A DNA stretch of 64,000 nucleotides from Streptomyces venezuelae (GCF_008642295.1 NZ_CP029190.1:1550001-1614000); one strand, 5' to 3'; numbered from the stretch's first letter, positions 1 to 9,902 are shown. Made by a program: numbers and translations. Notes: a model not told the origin generated them from the letters alone.

Positions 1-464
1 TCTCGCTGCGCGACGAGTTCTCCCAGTGGGACCCGCGCCGCCAGCGCCCCGAGCTGTGGCAGCTCTACAACGGCCGGCACGCCCCCGGCGAGCACGTCCG
101 CGTGTTCCCGCTGTCCAACTGGACCGAGCTGGACGTGTGGCAGTACATCGCCCGCGAGAACATCGAGCTGCCCGAGATCTACTTCGCCCATGAGCGCGAG
201 GTGTTCCAGCGCAACGGCATGTGGCTGACGGCCGGCGAGTGGGGCGGCCCGAAGGACACCGAGCAGGTCCAGACCCGGCTGATCCGCTACCGCACCGTCG
301 GTGACATGTCCTGCACCGGTGCCGTCGACTCCGACGCCGCCACGCTGGACGCCGTGATCGCCGAGATCGCCGTCTCCCGGCTCACCGAGCGGGGCGCGAC
401 CCGCGCCGACGACAAGATGTCCGAGGCCGCGATGGAAGACCGCAAGCGCGAAGGGTACTTCTAG
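1..464 (+). CDS. cysD: Sulfate adenylyltransferase subunit 2 (CysD), C-terminal part
   Basis: The gene enters from the left edge and 153 residues are visible, about half of the usual ~310. It opens in the conserved block SLRDEFSQWDPRRQRPELW and contains FPLSNWTELDVWQYI, both typical of CysD. The protein is the small, ATP-sulfurylase-active subunit that works with the GTPase CysN to convert sulfate and ATP into adenosine 5'-phosphosulfate and pyrophosphate in the cytoplasm. Its stop codon is two bases before the cysN start, so the two are co-translated. The C-terminus (DRKREGYF) is the normal family end, so the gene is intact at this side. The start lies outside the window. Confidence 0.96.
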   Translation, partial: SLRDEFSQWDPRRQRPELWQLYNGRHAPGEHVRVFPLSNWTELDVWQYIARENIELPEIYFAHEREVFQRNGMWLTAGEWGGPKDTEQVQTRLIRYRTVGDMSCTGAVDSDAATLDAVIAEIAVSRLTERGATRADDKMSEAAMEDRKREGYF

Positions 465-466
465 CC

Positions 467-1795
467 ATGACCAGCACCACCGAGCAGCTCAGCGCTACCA
501 CGCTGCTGCGCTTCGCGACCGCCGGCTCCGTCGACGACGGCAAGTCCACCCTGGTCGGCCGGCTCCTGCACGACTCCAAGTCGGTCCTGGAGGACCAGCT
601 GGAGGCCGTCGAGGCGGTCTCCCAGGCCCGCGGCCAGGAAGCCCCGGACCTGGCGCTGCTGACCGACGGCCTGCGGGCCGAGCGGGAGCAGGGCATCACC
701 ATCGACGTGGCCTACCGCTACTTCGCCACCGCGCGCCGCCGGTTCATCCTGGCGGACACCCCGGGGCACGTGCAGTACACCCGGAACATGGTCACCGGCG
801 CCTCCACCGCCGAGCTGGCCGTGGTCCTGGTCGACGCCCGCAACGGCGTGGTCGAGCAGACCCGCCGGCACGCCGCCGTGGCCGCCCTGCTCCGCGTCCC
901 GCACGTGGTCCTCGCGGTCAACAAGATGGACCTCGTCGACTACCGGGAGTCCGTCTTCGCGGCCATCGCGAAGGAGTTCACCACGTACGCCTCCGAGCTC
1001 GGCGTCCCGGAGATCACCGCGATCCCGATCTCGGCGCTGGCCGGGGACAACGTGGTGGAGCCGTCCGCGAACATGGACTGGTACGGCGGCCCGACGGTGC
1101 TGGAGCACCTGGAGACCGTGCCGGTCAGCCACGACCTCACGGCCTGCCCGGCGCGTTTCCCGGTGCAGTACGTGATCCGGCCGCAGACCGCCGAGCACCC
1201 CGACTACCGGGGCTACGCCGGCCAGATCGCCTCCGGTGTGCTGCGCGTCGGCGAGGCCGTGACCGTACTGCCCTCGGGGAAGACCTCGGTGATCGAGGGC
1301 ATCGACGCGCTCGGCGAGAGCGTGGACATCGCCTGGGCGCCGCAGTCGGTGACCCTGCGGCTGGCCGACGACATCGACATCTCGCGCGGCGACCTGATCG
1401 CGCCGTCCGCGAGCGCCCCGGCCACCACCCAGGATGTCGAGGCGACGGTCTGCCACGTGGCGGACCAGCCGCTGACCGTCGGTGCCCGGGTGCTGCTGAA
1501 GCACACCACGCGCACGGTCAAGGCGATCGTCAAGGAGATCCCCTCGCGGCTGACCCTCGACGACCTGTCCCAGCACCCGGAGCCCGGGCAGCTGGTGGCG
1601 AACGACATCGGCCGCGTGGTCGTCCGCACCGCCGAGCCGCTGGCGCTCGACGCGTACGCCGACTCGCGCCGCACCGGGTCCTTCCTGCTGATCGACCCGG
1701 CCGACGGAACCACCCTCGCCGCGGGCATGGCGGGCGAGTCCTTCGCCTCCCGGGCCGAGACCGCGGTGGCCGAGGACGACGGGTGGGACTTCTGA
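467..1795 (+). CDS. cysN: Sulfate adenylyltransferase subunit 1, GTPase (CysN)
   Basis: The 442-residue protein is an EF-Tu-like GTPase that drives sulfate adenylylation by CysD. The P-loop GSVDDGKST lies near residue 20, the G3 motif DTPGHVQYTRNM near 98-109 and the G4 motif NKMDL near 153. The remainder is the two beta-barrel domains. The length fits CysN alone; there is no fused CysC kinase domain. ATG 467 follows the cysD stop by two bases. The gene order cysD-cysN-lipoprotein-ATPase-permease is the standard Streptomyces sulfur operon, so expression is probably sulfur-responsive. Confidence 0.96.
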   Translation: MTSTTEQLSATTLLRFATAGSVDDGKSTLVGRLLHDSKSVLEDQLEAVEAVSQARGQEAPDLALLTDGLRAEREQGITIDVAYRYFATARRRFILADTPGHVQYTRNMVTGASTAELAVVLVDARNGVVEQTRRHAAVAALLRVPHVVLAVNKMDLVDYRESVFAAIAKEFTTYASELGVPEITAIPISALAGDNVVEPSANMDWYGGPTVLEHLETVPVSHDLTACPARFPVQYVIRPQTAEHPDYRGYAGQIASGVLRVGEAVTVLPSGKTSVIEGIDALGESVDIAWAPQSVTLRLADDIDISRGDLIAPSASAPATTQDVEATVCHVADQPLTVGARVLLKHTTRTVKAIVKEIPSRLTLDDLSQHPEPGQLVANDIGRVVVRTAEPLALDAYADSRRTGSFLLIDPADGTTLAAGMAGESFASRAETAVAEDDGWDF

Positions 1796-1886
1796 TCATG
1801 CCGTCCGACATGTACTCCACCTTTGCGAAGGAGGGCGGTCGCGTAGGCAGCGGCGCCCTCGGCAGTGGCCAGGGAGGGGTGGGCCG

Positions 1887-1955
1887 ATGTGCGCGATGAC
1901 CGCCTCCGCCCCTGCCCTTGTCCCGCTCCACAGACGAAAACGTCATAGATCATGA
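1887..1955 (+). CDS. Candidate short leader ORF before the sulfonate transporter
   Basis: A 22-codon ORF starts at ATG 1887, 7 bases after a strong ribosome site (AGGGAGGGG, 1871-1879), and ends just upstream of the transporter lipoprotein start. The peptide (MCAMTASAPALVPLHRRKRHRS) has an early Cys and a basic His/Arg cluster. This resembles the small actinobacterial leader peptides often found before sulfur-metabolism operons, but it lacks the usual IDL...C tail. A role as an attenuating leader is inference. The strong ribosome site is the main support. Confidence 0.35.
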   Translation: MCAMTASAPALVPLHRRKRHRS

Positions 1956-1977
1956 CGTAACGAGAGGAATGGCCTCC

Positions 1978-3123
1978 GTGCCTGCCACCGGAACCGCCCG
2001 CACCACCGGCACCACCCGCACCACCGCGCGCCGCGGCCTCGCCGCCGCCGCCGCGCTGCCGCTCCTGATCGGCGCCCTCGCCTCCTGCGGGTACGGCTCC
2101 CAGGCCAAGAAGGACGAGCCCGCGGGCCAGGTGAAGGTCGCGGCCGACGCGAAGCCGCTGTCCGCGCCCGAGGTCCGGATCGGCTACTTCCCGAACCTGA
2201 CGCACGCCACCGCCCTGGTCGGCGTCCAGGAGGGCCTCATCCAGAAGGAGCTGGGCGGCACGAAGATCAAGCCGCAGGCGTTCAACGCCGGCCCGTCCGA
2301 GATCGAGGCCCTCAACGGCGGCTCGCTCGACATCGGCTTCATCGGCCCCTCCCCCTCGATCAACGGCTACGTCAAGTCCAAGGGCCAGAACCTGCGGATC
2401 ATCTCCGGCTCCGCCTCCGGTGGCGTGAAGCTGGTGGTGAACCCGGACAAGATCAAGACCCTGGACGACCTCAAGGGCAAGAAGATCGCCACCCCGCAGA
2501 AGGGGAACACCCAGGACGTCGCGTTCCTCAACTGGATCGCGGAGAAGGGCTGGAAGGTCGACCCGGAGTCCGGCAAGGGCGATGTCTCCGTGGTCCGCAC
2601 GGACAACAAGGTCACCCCGGACGCCTTCACGTCCGGCTCCATCGACGGCGCATGGGTGCCGGAGCCGACGGCCTCCAAGCTGGTGTCCGACGGCGGTCGG
2701 GTCCTGCTGGACGAGACCTCCCTGTGGCCCGACAAGAAGTTCGTGATCACGAACGTCATCGTGTCGCAGAAGTTCCTCAAGGCGCACCCGGACGTGGTCG
2801 AGGCCGTGCTGAGGGGCACGGTGAAGACCAACGAGTGGATCAACGCCAACCCGGACAAGGCGAAGGCCTCGGCCAACGCGGCGCTGAAGGCGGAGACCGG
2901 CAAGGAGCTGGCGCCCGCGATCATCGATCCGGCCTGGCCGAGCATCGCGATCACCGATGACCCGCTGGCCGCCACGCTGAAGACGCAGGCCGACTACGCG
3001 GTCGAGGCGAAGCTCATCGAGGAGCCCGACCTGGCCGGCATCTACGACCTGACGCTGCTCAACAAGGTCCTGAAGGCCGCCGGCAAGCCCGAGGTCTCCG
3101 ACGCCGGTCTCGGCGCCAAGTAA
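1978..3123 (+). CDS. Sulfonate/taurine-type ABC transporter substrate-binding lipoprotein
   Basis: The product resembles SsuA/TauA-family periplasmic-binding proteins. An Arg-rich N-terminus, a hydrophobic stretch and the lipobox LASC mark it as a lipoprotein. The mature part contains family features such as IGYFPNLTHATALVG, ALNGGSLDIGFIGPSP and DGAWVPEPTASKL. GTG 1978 is preferred because the ribosome site GAGAGGA (1962-1968) is 9 bases upstream; ATG 1969 is an in-frame alternative but lies too close to it. It sits between cysN and the cognate ATPase and permease genes, so it probably delivers sulfonates or another organosulfur compound. The exact substrate cannot be read from sequence. Confidence 0.88.
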   Translation: MPATGTARTTGTTRTTARRGLAAAAALPLLIGALASCGYGSQAKKDEPAGQVKVAADAKPLSAPEVRIGYFPNLTHATALVGVQEGLIQKELGGTKIKPQAFNAGPSEIEALNGGSLDIGFIGPSPSINGYVKSKGQNLRIISGSASGGVKLVVNPDKIKTLDDLKGKKIATPQKGNTQDVAFLNWIAEKGWKVDPESGKGDVSVVRTDNKVTPDAFTSGSIDGAWVPEPTASKLVSDGGRVLLDETSLWPDKKFVITNVIVSQKFLKAHPDVVEAVLRGTVKTNEWINANPDKAKASANAALKAETGKELAPAIIDPAWPSIAITDDPLAATLKTQADYAVEAKLIEEPDLAGIYDLTLLNKVLKAAGKPEVSDAGLGAK

Positions 3124-3167
3124 TCCCGCAATCCCGCAATCCCCCGCGTTCCCAGGAGGTGACGACC

Positions 3168-3948
<781 letters not shown>

Positions 3949-3962
<14 letters not shown>

Positions 3963-4830
3963 AACGAAGGCGAAGGCGGACGACCTCGCCGGCCTGGAGG
4001 CCGGACTCGACGCCCTGGACGCGGTGGAGATCCGCCGTACCCCGGTCCGGGAGGTCCTGCTCAACAAGGTCCTCCCGCCGGTCCTGGCGGTCACTCTGGT
4101 GCTCGCCGTCTGGCAGATCCTCGTCTCGGCGAAGGTCACCGACGAGACCAAGCTGCCCGCGCCGTCCGCGGTGTGGGACGGCCTGGCCGACATGTGGCTG
4201 CAGGGCACCCTGCTGGAGGTCATCTGGACCAGCGTGTCGCGCGGTCTGCTGGGCTTCCTGCTGGCGCTGGCCATCGGTACCCCGCTGGGCCTGCTGGTCG
4301 CGCGGGTGAAGCTGGTCCGCGCCGCGATCGGCCCGATCCTGCAGGGCCTTCAGTCCCTGCCGTCGGTGGCCTGGGTGCCGCCGGCCGTGCTCTGGTTCGG
4401 CCTCAACGACACGATGATGTTCACGGTGATCCTGCTGGGTGCCGTCCCCTCGATCGCCAACGGCCTCGTCTCCGGTGTCGACCAGGTGCCACCGCTGTTC
4501 CTGCGGGCCGGCCGCACGCTGGGGGCGACGGGCGTCAAGGGCGTGTGGCACGTGGTGATGCCGGCCGCGCTGCCCGGCTACCTGGCCGGTCTGAAGCAGG
4601 GCTGGGCCTTCTCCTGGCGGTCCCTGATGGCCGCCGAGATCATCGCCTCCTCCCCCGACCTGGGTCTGGGCCTGGGCCAGCTGCTGGAGAACGGCCGCAA
4701 CAACATCGACCTGCCGGGCGTGTTCCTGGCGATCCTGCTGATCCTGGTCGTCGGCATCGCCATCGACCTGCTGATCTTCAGCCCGCTCGAGCGGTGGGTG
4801 CTGCGCAGCCGCGGCCTGCTGGTGAAGTGA
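3949..4830 (+). CDS. ABC transporter permease (SsuC/TauC-like)
   Basis: The 293-residue integral membrane protein has about six hydrophobic segments and the EAA-type loop (RTLGATGVKGVWHVVMPAALPGY, given in part) that docks on the ATPase. The N-terminal ~40 residues are charged and cytoplasmic. ATG 3949 overlaps the end of the ATPase gene by 14 bases, with GGGGAG upstream as ribosome site. Together with the preceding lipoprotein and ATPase it makes a complete importer, probably for sulfonates. The next gene starts immediately after its stop codon. Confidence 0.93.
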
Positions 4831-4838
4831 CGGCCGCC

Positions 4839-5624
4839 ATGCACCGACCCGTCCTGCTCGTCATCGCCCACGGCAGTCGCGACCCGCGGCACGCGGCGAC
4901 CGTACACGCCCTCACCCGGCGGGTGCGGGCGCTGCGGCCGGGGCTCCGGGTGGAGACGGCGTATCTGGACTTCAATGCCCCGACCGTGCCGCAGGTCCTG
5001 TCCTCGCTGCACTACTCGGGGGTCCGGGAGGTCATCGCCCTCCCCCTGCTGCTGACCCGGGCCTTCCATGCGAAGTCCGACATCCCGGCGGTACTGGCCG
5101 AGTCCGCCGCCCGGCTGCCCGGGCTCTCGGTCCGGGTGACGGAGGTCCTCGGCCCGTCGCCGCTGCTGCTCTCCGCACTGGAGCGGCGGCTGGCGGAGGC
5201 GGGGCTCGACCTGTCGTACTCCGCCCGTTCCACCACCGGCGTCGTGCTCGCGTCCGCCGGTTCCACCGACCCGGAGGCGATCGCAGTGATCGCTGAAATC
5301 GCGCGGGAGTGGCGGCACACCGGTTGGTGCGCCGTGCGGCCTGCGTTCGCCTCCGCTGCCCTGCCCCGCGTGGAGGACGCCGTGCGCGCCCTCCACGCGG
5401 AGGGGGTGCGGCAGGTGGCCGTCGCCCCGTACGTCATCGCACCCGGCCGTCTCCCGGACCGCATCGCGGCGGGCGCCGAAGCCGCCGGCGCGGACCTGCT
5501 GGCCCCCGTCCTGGGCCCGGCCCCGGAACTGGCCCGGCTGCTGCTGCGCCGCTACGACGAAACCCGTACGGCGGGCACCGCCACCGTACGGTCCGGCCCG
5601 CGCGCGGCGGCCCTGACCGCGTAG
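4839..5624 (+). CDS. Sirohydrochlorin chelatase-like protein (CbiX/SirB family)
   Basis: The 261-residue protein begins HRPVLLVIAHGSRDPRH, the hallmark metal-chelatase motif of CbiX/SirB proteins, and has a second half with the matching RQVAVAPYVIAPGRLPDRI region. It probably inserts Fe2+ into sirohydrochlorin to make siroheme, the cofactor of sulfite reductase. That fits its place as last gene of the sulfate/sulfonate operon. GTG 4827, overlapping the permease stop as GTGA, is an alternative start four codons upstream. A cobalt or nickel chelatase role is possible but less likely here. Confidence 0.85.
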   Translation: MHRPVLLVIAHGSRDPRHAATVHALTRRVRALRPGLRVETAYLDFNAPTVPQVLSSLHYSGVREVIALPLLLTRAFHAKSDIPAVLAESAARLPGLSVRVTEVLGPSPLLLSALERRLAEAGLDLSYSARSTTGVVLASAGSTDPEAIAVIAEIAREWRHTGWCAVRPAFASAALPRVEDAVRALHAEGVRQVAVAPYVIAPGRLPDRIAAGAEAAGADLLAPVLGPAPELARLLLRRYDETRTAGTATVRSGPRAAALTA

Positions 5625-5682
5625 CGCGCCGGCTCCTCGCGGCCCGGCCGGAGGGGCGGGCCGGCACCGGCTCTTACGGCGG

Positions 5683-6687
5683 CTATCCGCGGGCGGTGGC
5701 TTCGTCCGCGAGGGCGGTCAGGTCGGCGATGGACATGGCGCCCGGCGGGAGTCCCTCGCGGGCCAGGATGTTCGCCGTGTGCCGCAGTACCTCGTTCACC
5801 GGCGTCGGTACCCCGTGCAGCCGGCCGAGCAGCGAGATCTCCCCGTTGAGGTAGTCCGCCTCGACCGAGCCCGTGCCCCGGCGCAGGCTCTGCCAGGAGG
5901 AGCCGCCGCGGACCCCGTCCGGCGGCTGGTTCACCTTGCCGTCGCGCGCGGCGGCCTGCTCGGCCTCGGTCGCGTACGCGATGCCCGCCGCCGCGTACGC
6001 CGCCTTCGCCTCGCGGATCGCCCGCAGCAGCAGCGCGGCCTTCGCGGGGTCCGGTTCCGGGCCGGTGGCCGCCTGGATCGCATTGCCCAGGTTGCCGAGC
6101 AGCTTGGCGTACTTCCAGCGCATCACGTCCTCGACCACCGGCGCCTCGAACCCGGACGTGGCCAGGTCGCCGGCGACCCGGCCGGCCAGCGGGTCGGTGC
6201 CGCCGGCCGCGCGGCCCAGGTGCAGGATGCCGGTGAGGGGTGCGCACAGGGCCGACACGGTGCCCGGTTGCAGGTAGGTGGACGGCAGCCAGACGCACAC
6301 CCCGTACACCCGCGCGAACCGGCGGAGCGCCAGCCGCTCGCCCTCCACACCGTTCTGCAGGCAGAACACCGGCAGCCGCTGCGCGGCCGTGCCGCCGCCC
6401 GCCACCTCCGCATCGCTCCAGGAGTCGAGCGCGGCGAGGGCGTCCTGGGTCTTGACCCCGAGGAAGAGGACGTCGTCCGCGCGCAGCTCGCCGAGTTCGG
6501 CGGGACCGGTGACGACCGGCAGCCGGTGCACGCGGGTGCCCTCGGCCGTGGTCAGCCGCAGCCCGTCCGCGCGCAGGGCGTCCGCGTGGGCGCCGCGCGC
6601 GACGAGGACGACCTCGTGGCCGGACTCCGCGAGGCGTCCGCCGAGGGTGGCGCCGACCGCGCCGGCGCCGATGATGATGTACCGCAT
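5683..6687 (-). CDS. 2-dehydropantoate 2-reductase family protein (PanE/ApbA-like)
   Basis: The 334-residue protein starts MRYIIIGAGAVGATLGGRLAES, an N-terminal Rossmann fold with the GxGxxG NADPH motif. It has the KTQDALAAL substrate-binding segment and the C-terminal helical domain containing KYAKLLGNLGNAI. The family reduces ketopantoate to pantoate for pantothenate and CoA synthesis, but paralogues of unknown substrate are common in actinobacteria. ATG 6687 was chosen because the Rossmann strand begins immediately after it. It is convergent with the sulfur operon. Confidence 0.87.
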   Translation of the reverse strand: MRYIIIGAGAVGATLGGRLAESGHEVVLVARGAHADALRADGLRLTTAEGTRVHRLPVVTGPAELGELRADDVLFLGVKTQDALAALDSWSDAEVAGGGTAAQRLPVFCLQNGVEGERLALRRFARVYGVCVWLPSTYLQPGTVSALCAPLTGILHLGRAAGGTDPLAGRVAGDLATSGFEAPVVEDVMRWKYAKLLGNLGNAIQAATGPEPDPAKAALLLRAIREAKAAYAAAGIAYATEAEQAAARDGKVNQPPDGVRGGSSWQSLRRGTGSVEADYLNGEISLLGRLHGVPTPVNEVLRHTANILAREGLPPGAMSIADLTALADEATARG

Positions 6688-6740
6688 GGGATGAGCCTGG
6701 CACATCCGGCGGCCCGGCCCGTGGCCGGGGCCGCTGCGGC

Positions 6741-7076
6741 TCAGCCCCTGCGGTCCTCAACGGTCCAGCCGTCGCCCAGTTCGCGGCGCACTGCCGCCAG
6801 GACGGTGTCGGCCGCATGCCGGAACGATTCCTCCTGGTCGCCCGACCAGGGCGAAGGTCCCGCCGGGTCGTCCCAGTCGAGTGAAGACTGGTACAGGTCG
6901 GCGAGTCTCCTGAGCTCGTCCCTGGTACCGGAAGTGAGGGGCAGCCGCTCCGGGGCACACGGTCCGTACCGGTCGTCGTGGCCGGGCGCGCCCGCCGGGC
7001 CCGGCCACAGCGGGGTGTCGACGCCGTACTCGAAGAAGTACCGCAGGCGGTGGGGCGTGCCGTTCGCGGTGGTCAC
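6741..7076 (-). CDS. Small hypothetical protein
   Basis: This 111-residue acidic, soluble protein has no signal peptide or membrane segment. It is rich in Trp, Asp and Pro (for example SSLDWDDPAGPSPWSGDQE). I do not recognise a family. Its start codon overlaps the stop of the upstream DUF1697 gene by 4 bases (ATGA), so it is translated with that gene and is probably a real member of a two-gene operon. Function unknown. Confidence 0.68.
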   Translation of the reverse strand: MTTANGTPHRLRYFFEYGVDTPLWPGPAGAPGHDDRYGPCAPERLPLTSGTRDELRRLADLYQSSLDWDDPAGPSPWSGDQEESFRHAADTVLAAVRRELGDGWTVEDRRG

Positions 7077-7654
7077 CGGTGACGTTCCCCTTCCGCGACG
7101 GCGGTGAGTTCCACCAGCTTGGCGACCGTGTTCCAGTTGCGGGTGGTGGCGTCGATGCCCTTCACCAGGGCCGGCCGGGACAACGCCTCGGCCAGTTTGG
7201 AGCGGCCGAGGCCGTGGGGGGCGTAGACGTAGATGACCCGGTCGCCGAGGGTGAACTCCTCCGGGAGGAAGGCCTCCCGGTCGAGGGCCGCGAACCGGTC
7301 GGGGGCCGGCTGTTCCGAGAGGAAGGTGGCGTGCAGCTGTTTGCCCTCCAGCTCGGCGGCCGGGTAGGGGCAGGCGTCGGCGACCGCCCGCAGGTAGGGG
7401 CCGTCGACCACCAGGCAGGCGACGTGGAACCCGAAGCGGGCCTCGATGGCCCGCTCCAGGGCACGGGCGAGGCCGGCCGGGTCCTGGTCCGGGGCGGTGA
7501 AGACCGCGTTGCCGCTCTGCAGGTAGGTCTGGACCCCGGTGTGACCGAGTTCTTCCAGGACCTCGCGCAGCTGCGCCATCGGGACCTTCTTGGCCCCGCC
7601 GACGTTGATGCCGCGCAGCAGTGCCGCGTACTTCTTCGTCGTCGAGGTTGTCAT
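7073..7654 (-). CDS. DUF1697 domain protein
   Basis: The 193-residue protein opens KKYAALLRGINVGGAKKVPM, the diagnostic start of DUF1697 proteins, followed by LREVLEELGHTGVQTYLQSGNAVF. These are small cytoplasmic proteins widespread in actinobacteria, with no firmly established activity. ATG 7654 is used because the conserved domain starts within 10 residues; an in-frame ATG six codons upstream is less likely. It is coupled to the following hypothetical gene by a 4-base overlap. Confidence 0.88.
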   Translation of the reverse strand: MTTSTTKKYAALLRGINVGGAKKVPMAQLREVLEELGHTGVQTYLQSGNAVFTAPDQDPAGLARALERAIEARFGFHVACLVVDGPYLRAVADACPYPAAELEGKQLHATFLSEQPAPDRFAALDREAFLPEEFTLGDRVIYVYAPHGLGRSKLAEALSRPALVKGIDATTRNWNTVAKLVELTAVAEGERHR

Positions 7655-7668
7655 GGGCGAACCATAGG

Positions 7669-8874
7669 TCACCCCTGTGACAGTTCGGCCTCGATCAGGT
7701 CGGCAGCCTGCCGGGTGCCGCCCTCCTTGGCCATCTCCGTACGGATCTGCTCGGCGCGGGCGGCGACCTCCGGGTCCCCGGTCAGGGCGAGGACGGCGGC
7801 GCGCAGGTTCTCGGCGGTGGCCTCCGCCATCGGCAGGTGCCGGGCGACGCCCAGGGAGGCGAGCCTGTCGGCGTTGCCGAACTGGTCGACGGCCTGCGGT
7901 ACGGCCACCATCGGGGTGCCGGTGGCCAGGCCTTCCTGGCTGCCGCCGGCTCCGGCATGGGTGATGAACACATCGGCCTGGCGCAGGATGTCCAGCTGCG
8001 GCACCCAGCGGTGGACCTCCGTGTGCGCGGGGAGCACACCGAGTTCGGCCTCGTCGGTGAACTTGCCGATCTGGAGGACCAGATGCCAGTCGGGGAGGCC
8101 GGCGAAGGCCTCCGCGCAGGCCCGGTAGAACTCCGGCTGCTTGGTGAAGGTCGAGCCGAGGGAGACCAGGGCCAGCTTCCTGCCCTCGGCGGCGGGCGGC
8201 CGTTGCCAGCGACCCTGTTCGGTGCGCTCGCCCTGGCAGGCGCCGACGAAGGTGTGGACGGTCTCGTCGACCCGGTCGGCGTTCGGCTGGAGCGCCTTGG
8301 GAATCAGCACGATGCTGCGGCGCGGCCGGCCGACGAAGGGGTCGGGGTCGTCGGGGATGCCGTTCTCCTCGAGCCAGGCCCGGAAGCGGGCGTAGTAGGC
8401 CTGCCCCCGTTCGGTGGCCTTGAGCGGCGCGGTCATGGGTTCGCCGACCTCTGCCTCGTATCCCTCCCAGGCGACCAGGTTCGGGGAGAGGGAGACGGCG
8501 GGGACGCCCCAGCGGTGGGCGAGGACGCGCGCCGGGTAGGAGGTGATGTCGTGGAGGACCAGGTCGGGCTCGTCCCCTTCGAAGGCGGCGGCGAGCTGCG
8601 GCAGGGCCTGGATGGCGTCCTTCAGGAAGGGCTCGAGGTTGTCGATGAGCTCGGTGCCCCAGGCCTCGGGGTCGTCATCGGCGGGGAGGGTGGAGGTGTA
8701 GATCACCGGTGTGGCGCCGGTCTCCGCGATCTTCTCGGCGAAGGCGGCGGGGATGGCGTAACTGACGCGGTGGCCACGGGCGACGAGCTCCCGGATCACT
8801 TCGATGCTCGGGTTCACGTGGCCGTGGGCGGCGATGGAGAACATGGCGATGTGGGCGGGCTTGGCTGAGGTCAT
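7669..8874 (-). CDS. Macrolide-type UDP-glycosyltransferase (MGT family)
   Basis: The 401-residue GT1-fold enzyme has the N-terminal acceptor motif [19 protein letters not shown] with the catalytic His, and a C-terminal donor motif [18 protein letters not shown]. This pattern matches OleD/OleI/MgtA-type transferases, which glucosylate macrolides and other phenolic or hydroxylated compounds, often for self-protection or detoxification. It lies alone between a DUF1697 gene and a divergent kinase gene. Its promoter (8881-8909) is probably leaderless and carries a 14-bp palindrome in its spacer, so it is likely repressed by a TetR-type regulator encoded elsewhere. Confidence 0.92.
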   Translation of the reverse strand: MTSAKPAHIAMFSIAAHGHVNPSIEVIRELVARGHRVSYAIPAAFAEKIAETGATPVIYTSTLPADDDPEAWGTELIDNLEPFLKDAIQALPQLAAAFEGDEPDLVLHDITSYPARVLAHRWGVPAVSLSPNLVAWEGYEAEVGEPMTAPLKATERGQAYYARFRAWLEENGIPDDPDPFVGRPRRSIVLIPKALQPNADRVDETVHTFVGACQGERTEQGRWQRPPAAEGRKLALVSLGSTFTKQPEFYRACAEAFAGLPDWHLVLQIGKFTDEAELGVLPAHTEVHRWVPQLDILRQADVFITHAGAGGSQEGLATGTPMVAVPQAVDQFGNADRLASLGVARHLPMAEATAENLRAAVLALTGDPEVAARAEQIRTEMAKEGGTRQAADLIEAELSQG

Positions 8875-8880
8875 GCCCCT

Positions 8881-8909
8881 ACCGTAACGAGACGAGACGT
8901 CTCGTGCAA
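8881..8909 (-). promoter_or_regulatory. Probable leaderless promoter with internal operator for the glycosyltransferase gene
   Basis: Read on the minus strand, TTGCAC (8909-8904) and TACGGT (8886-8881) are separated by exactly 17 bases. Six bases after the -10 box comes the A of the start codon at 8874, so the transcript would begin at the ATG. The perfect palindrome ACGAGACGTCTCGT (8892-8905) fills the spacer and touches the -35 box, a typical repressor position. No regulator gene is adjacent. Confidence 0.55.
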
Positions 8910-8990
8910 CCCGTAATGCGTCATCGGCCCATGGCCTGGTCCGGCTCGCCGAAATTGCGGAGGCCTCCCGTCCGTCCGGATGCGAGACTT

Positions 8991-9026
8991 GCCGGATCAC
9001 GGCAGATCACGGCAGATCACGGCAGG
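8991..9026 (+). repeat. Three 10-bp direct repeats before the kinase gene
   Basis: The decamer GGCAGATCAC and a close variant occur three times in a row (8991-9020), followed by a partial fourth copy. The 10-bp spacing puts the copies on one face of the helix, just upstream of the APH-like gene. It could be a binding site or a simple slippage repeat. Confidence 0.5.
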
Positions 9027-9047
9027 TCGGAAAGCGGAGCGCACGGG

Positions 9048-9902
9048 ATGGACGAGGGACAGGCCAGGGAGCTGCTGAGGCGCTCCGGGGTCATGGAGCG
9101 GGCGGAGCTGCTCGCGCTCGGCGAGAACGCCGTGTTCGCCGTCGGCGACAAGCTGGTCGCGAAGGTGGGCCGCTCGGCGGAGCTGCTGCCGCGCGCCGAA
9201 CGGGAGTTGGCGGTCGCCGACTGGCTCGCCGGGGCCGGGGTCCCCGCGGTGCGCGCCGCCGAACCGGAGCCCCGGTCCGCCGACGGGCACCCGGTCACCC
9301 TCTGGCACCGGCTCCCGGACCCGGTCCGCCCGGCCGGGCCGGCCGATCTGGCGGAGCTGCTGCGCCGGGTACACGCCCTCGCGCCACCGCCGTTCCCGCT
9401 CCCCGGCCGGGACCTGCTGGGCGGGGTGGAGCGCTGGCTCCGGCTGGCCGGCGAGGCCATCGACCCGGCGGATGCGGCGTACCTGCGCGCCAGGCGCGAC
9501 TCGTTCGCGGCCGAAGCGGCGGCACTGGTGCCGCACCTGCCGCCGGGGCCGGTCCACGGCGACGCGCTGCCGCGCAATGTCCATGTGGGGCCGGAGGGCC
9601 CGGTCCTGGTGGACCTGGAGACCTTCTCAACGGACCTGCGGGAGCACGACCTGGTGGTGATGGACCTCTCCCGGGACCGCTACGGGCTCCCCGCCGAGGC
9701 GTACGAGGCCTTCGTGGCCGCGTACGGCTGGGACGTCCGCGACTGGGAGGGCTGCGTGGTCCTGCGCGGCGCCCGCGAGACGGCCAGCTGCGCCTGGATC
9801 GCGCAGCACGCGCCCGCCAACCCCAAGGCCCTCGCAGAGTTCCGCCGCCGCATCGCCTCCCTCCGGGACGGCGCCACCGAGGTCCGCTGGCACTCGTTCT
9901 GA
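9048..9902 (+). CDS. APH-family phosphotransferase (aminoglycoside/choline kinase-like)
   Basis: The 284-residue protein has a small kinase fold with the Brenner motif HGDALPRNVHVGPEG (catalytic Asp and metal-binding Asn, near residues 172-180), followed by VLVDLETFS, the DFG-equivalent, near 190. An N-lobe Lys (DKLVAKVGR) is near residue 39. Such proteins phosphorylate hydroxyls of small molecules; substrates vary and cannot be assigned. ATG 9048 has GGAG 9 bases upstream. It is divergent from the glycosyltransferase gene, so a joint detoxification role is possible but unproven. Confidence 0.85.
   Translation: MDEGQARELLRRSGVMERAELLALGENAVFAVGDKLVAKVGRSAELLPRAERELAVADWLAGAGVPAVRAAEPEPRSADGHPVTLWHRLPDPVRPAGPADLAELLRRVHALAPPPFPLPGRDLLGGVERWLRLAGEAIDPADAAYLRARRDSFAAEAAALVPHLPPGPVHGDALPRNVHVGPEGPVLVDLETFSTDLREHDLVVMDLSRDRYGLPAEAYEAFVAAYGWDVRDWEGCVVLRGARETASCAWIAQHAPANPKALAEFRRRIASLRDGATEVRWHSF

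Noticed and set aside
8892..8905. Restriction or recombination site
   Set aside because: The palindrome's exact place between the -35 and -10 boxes makes an operator the better reading.
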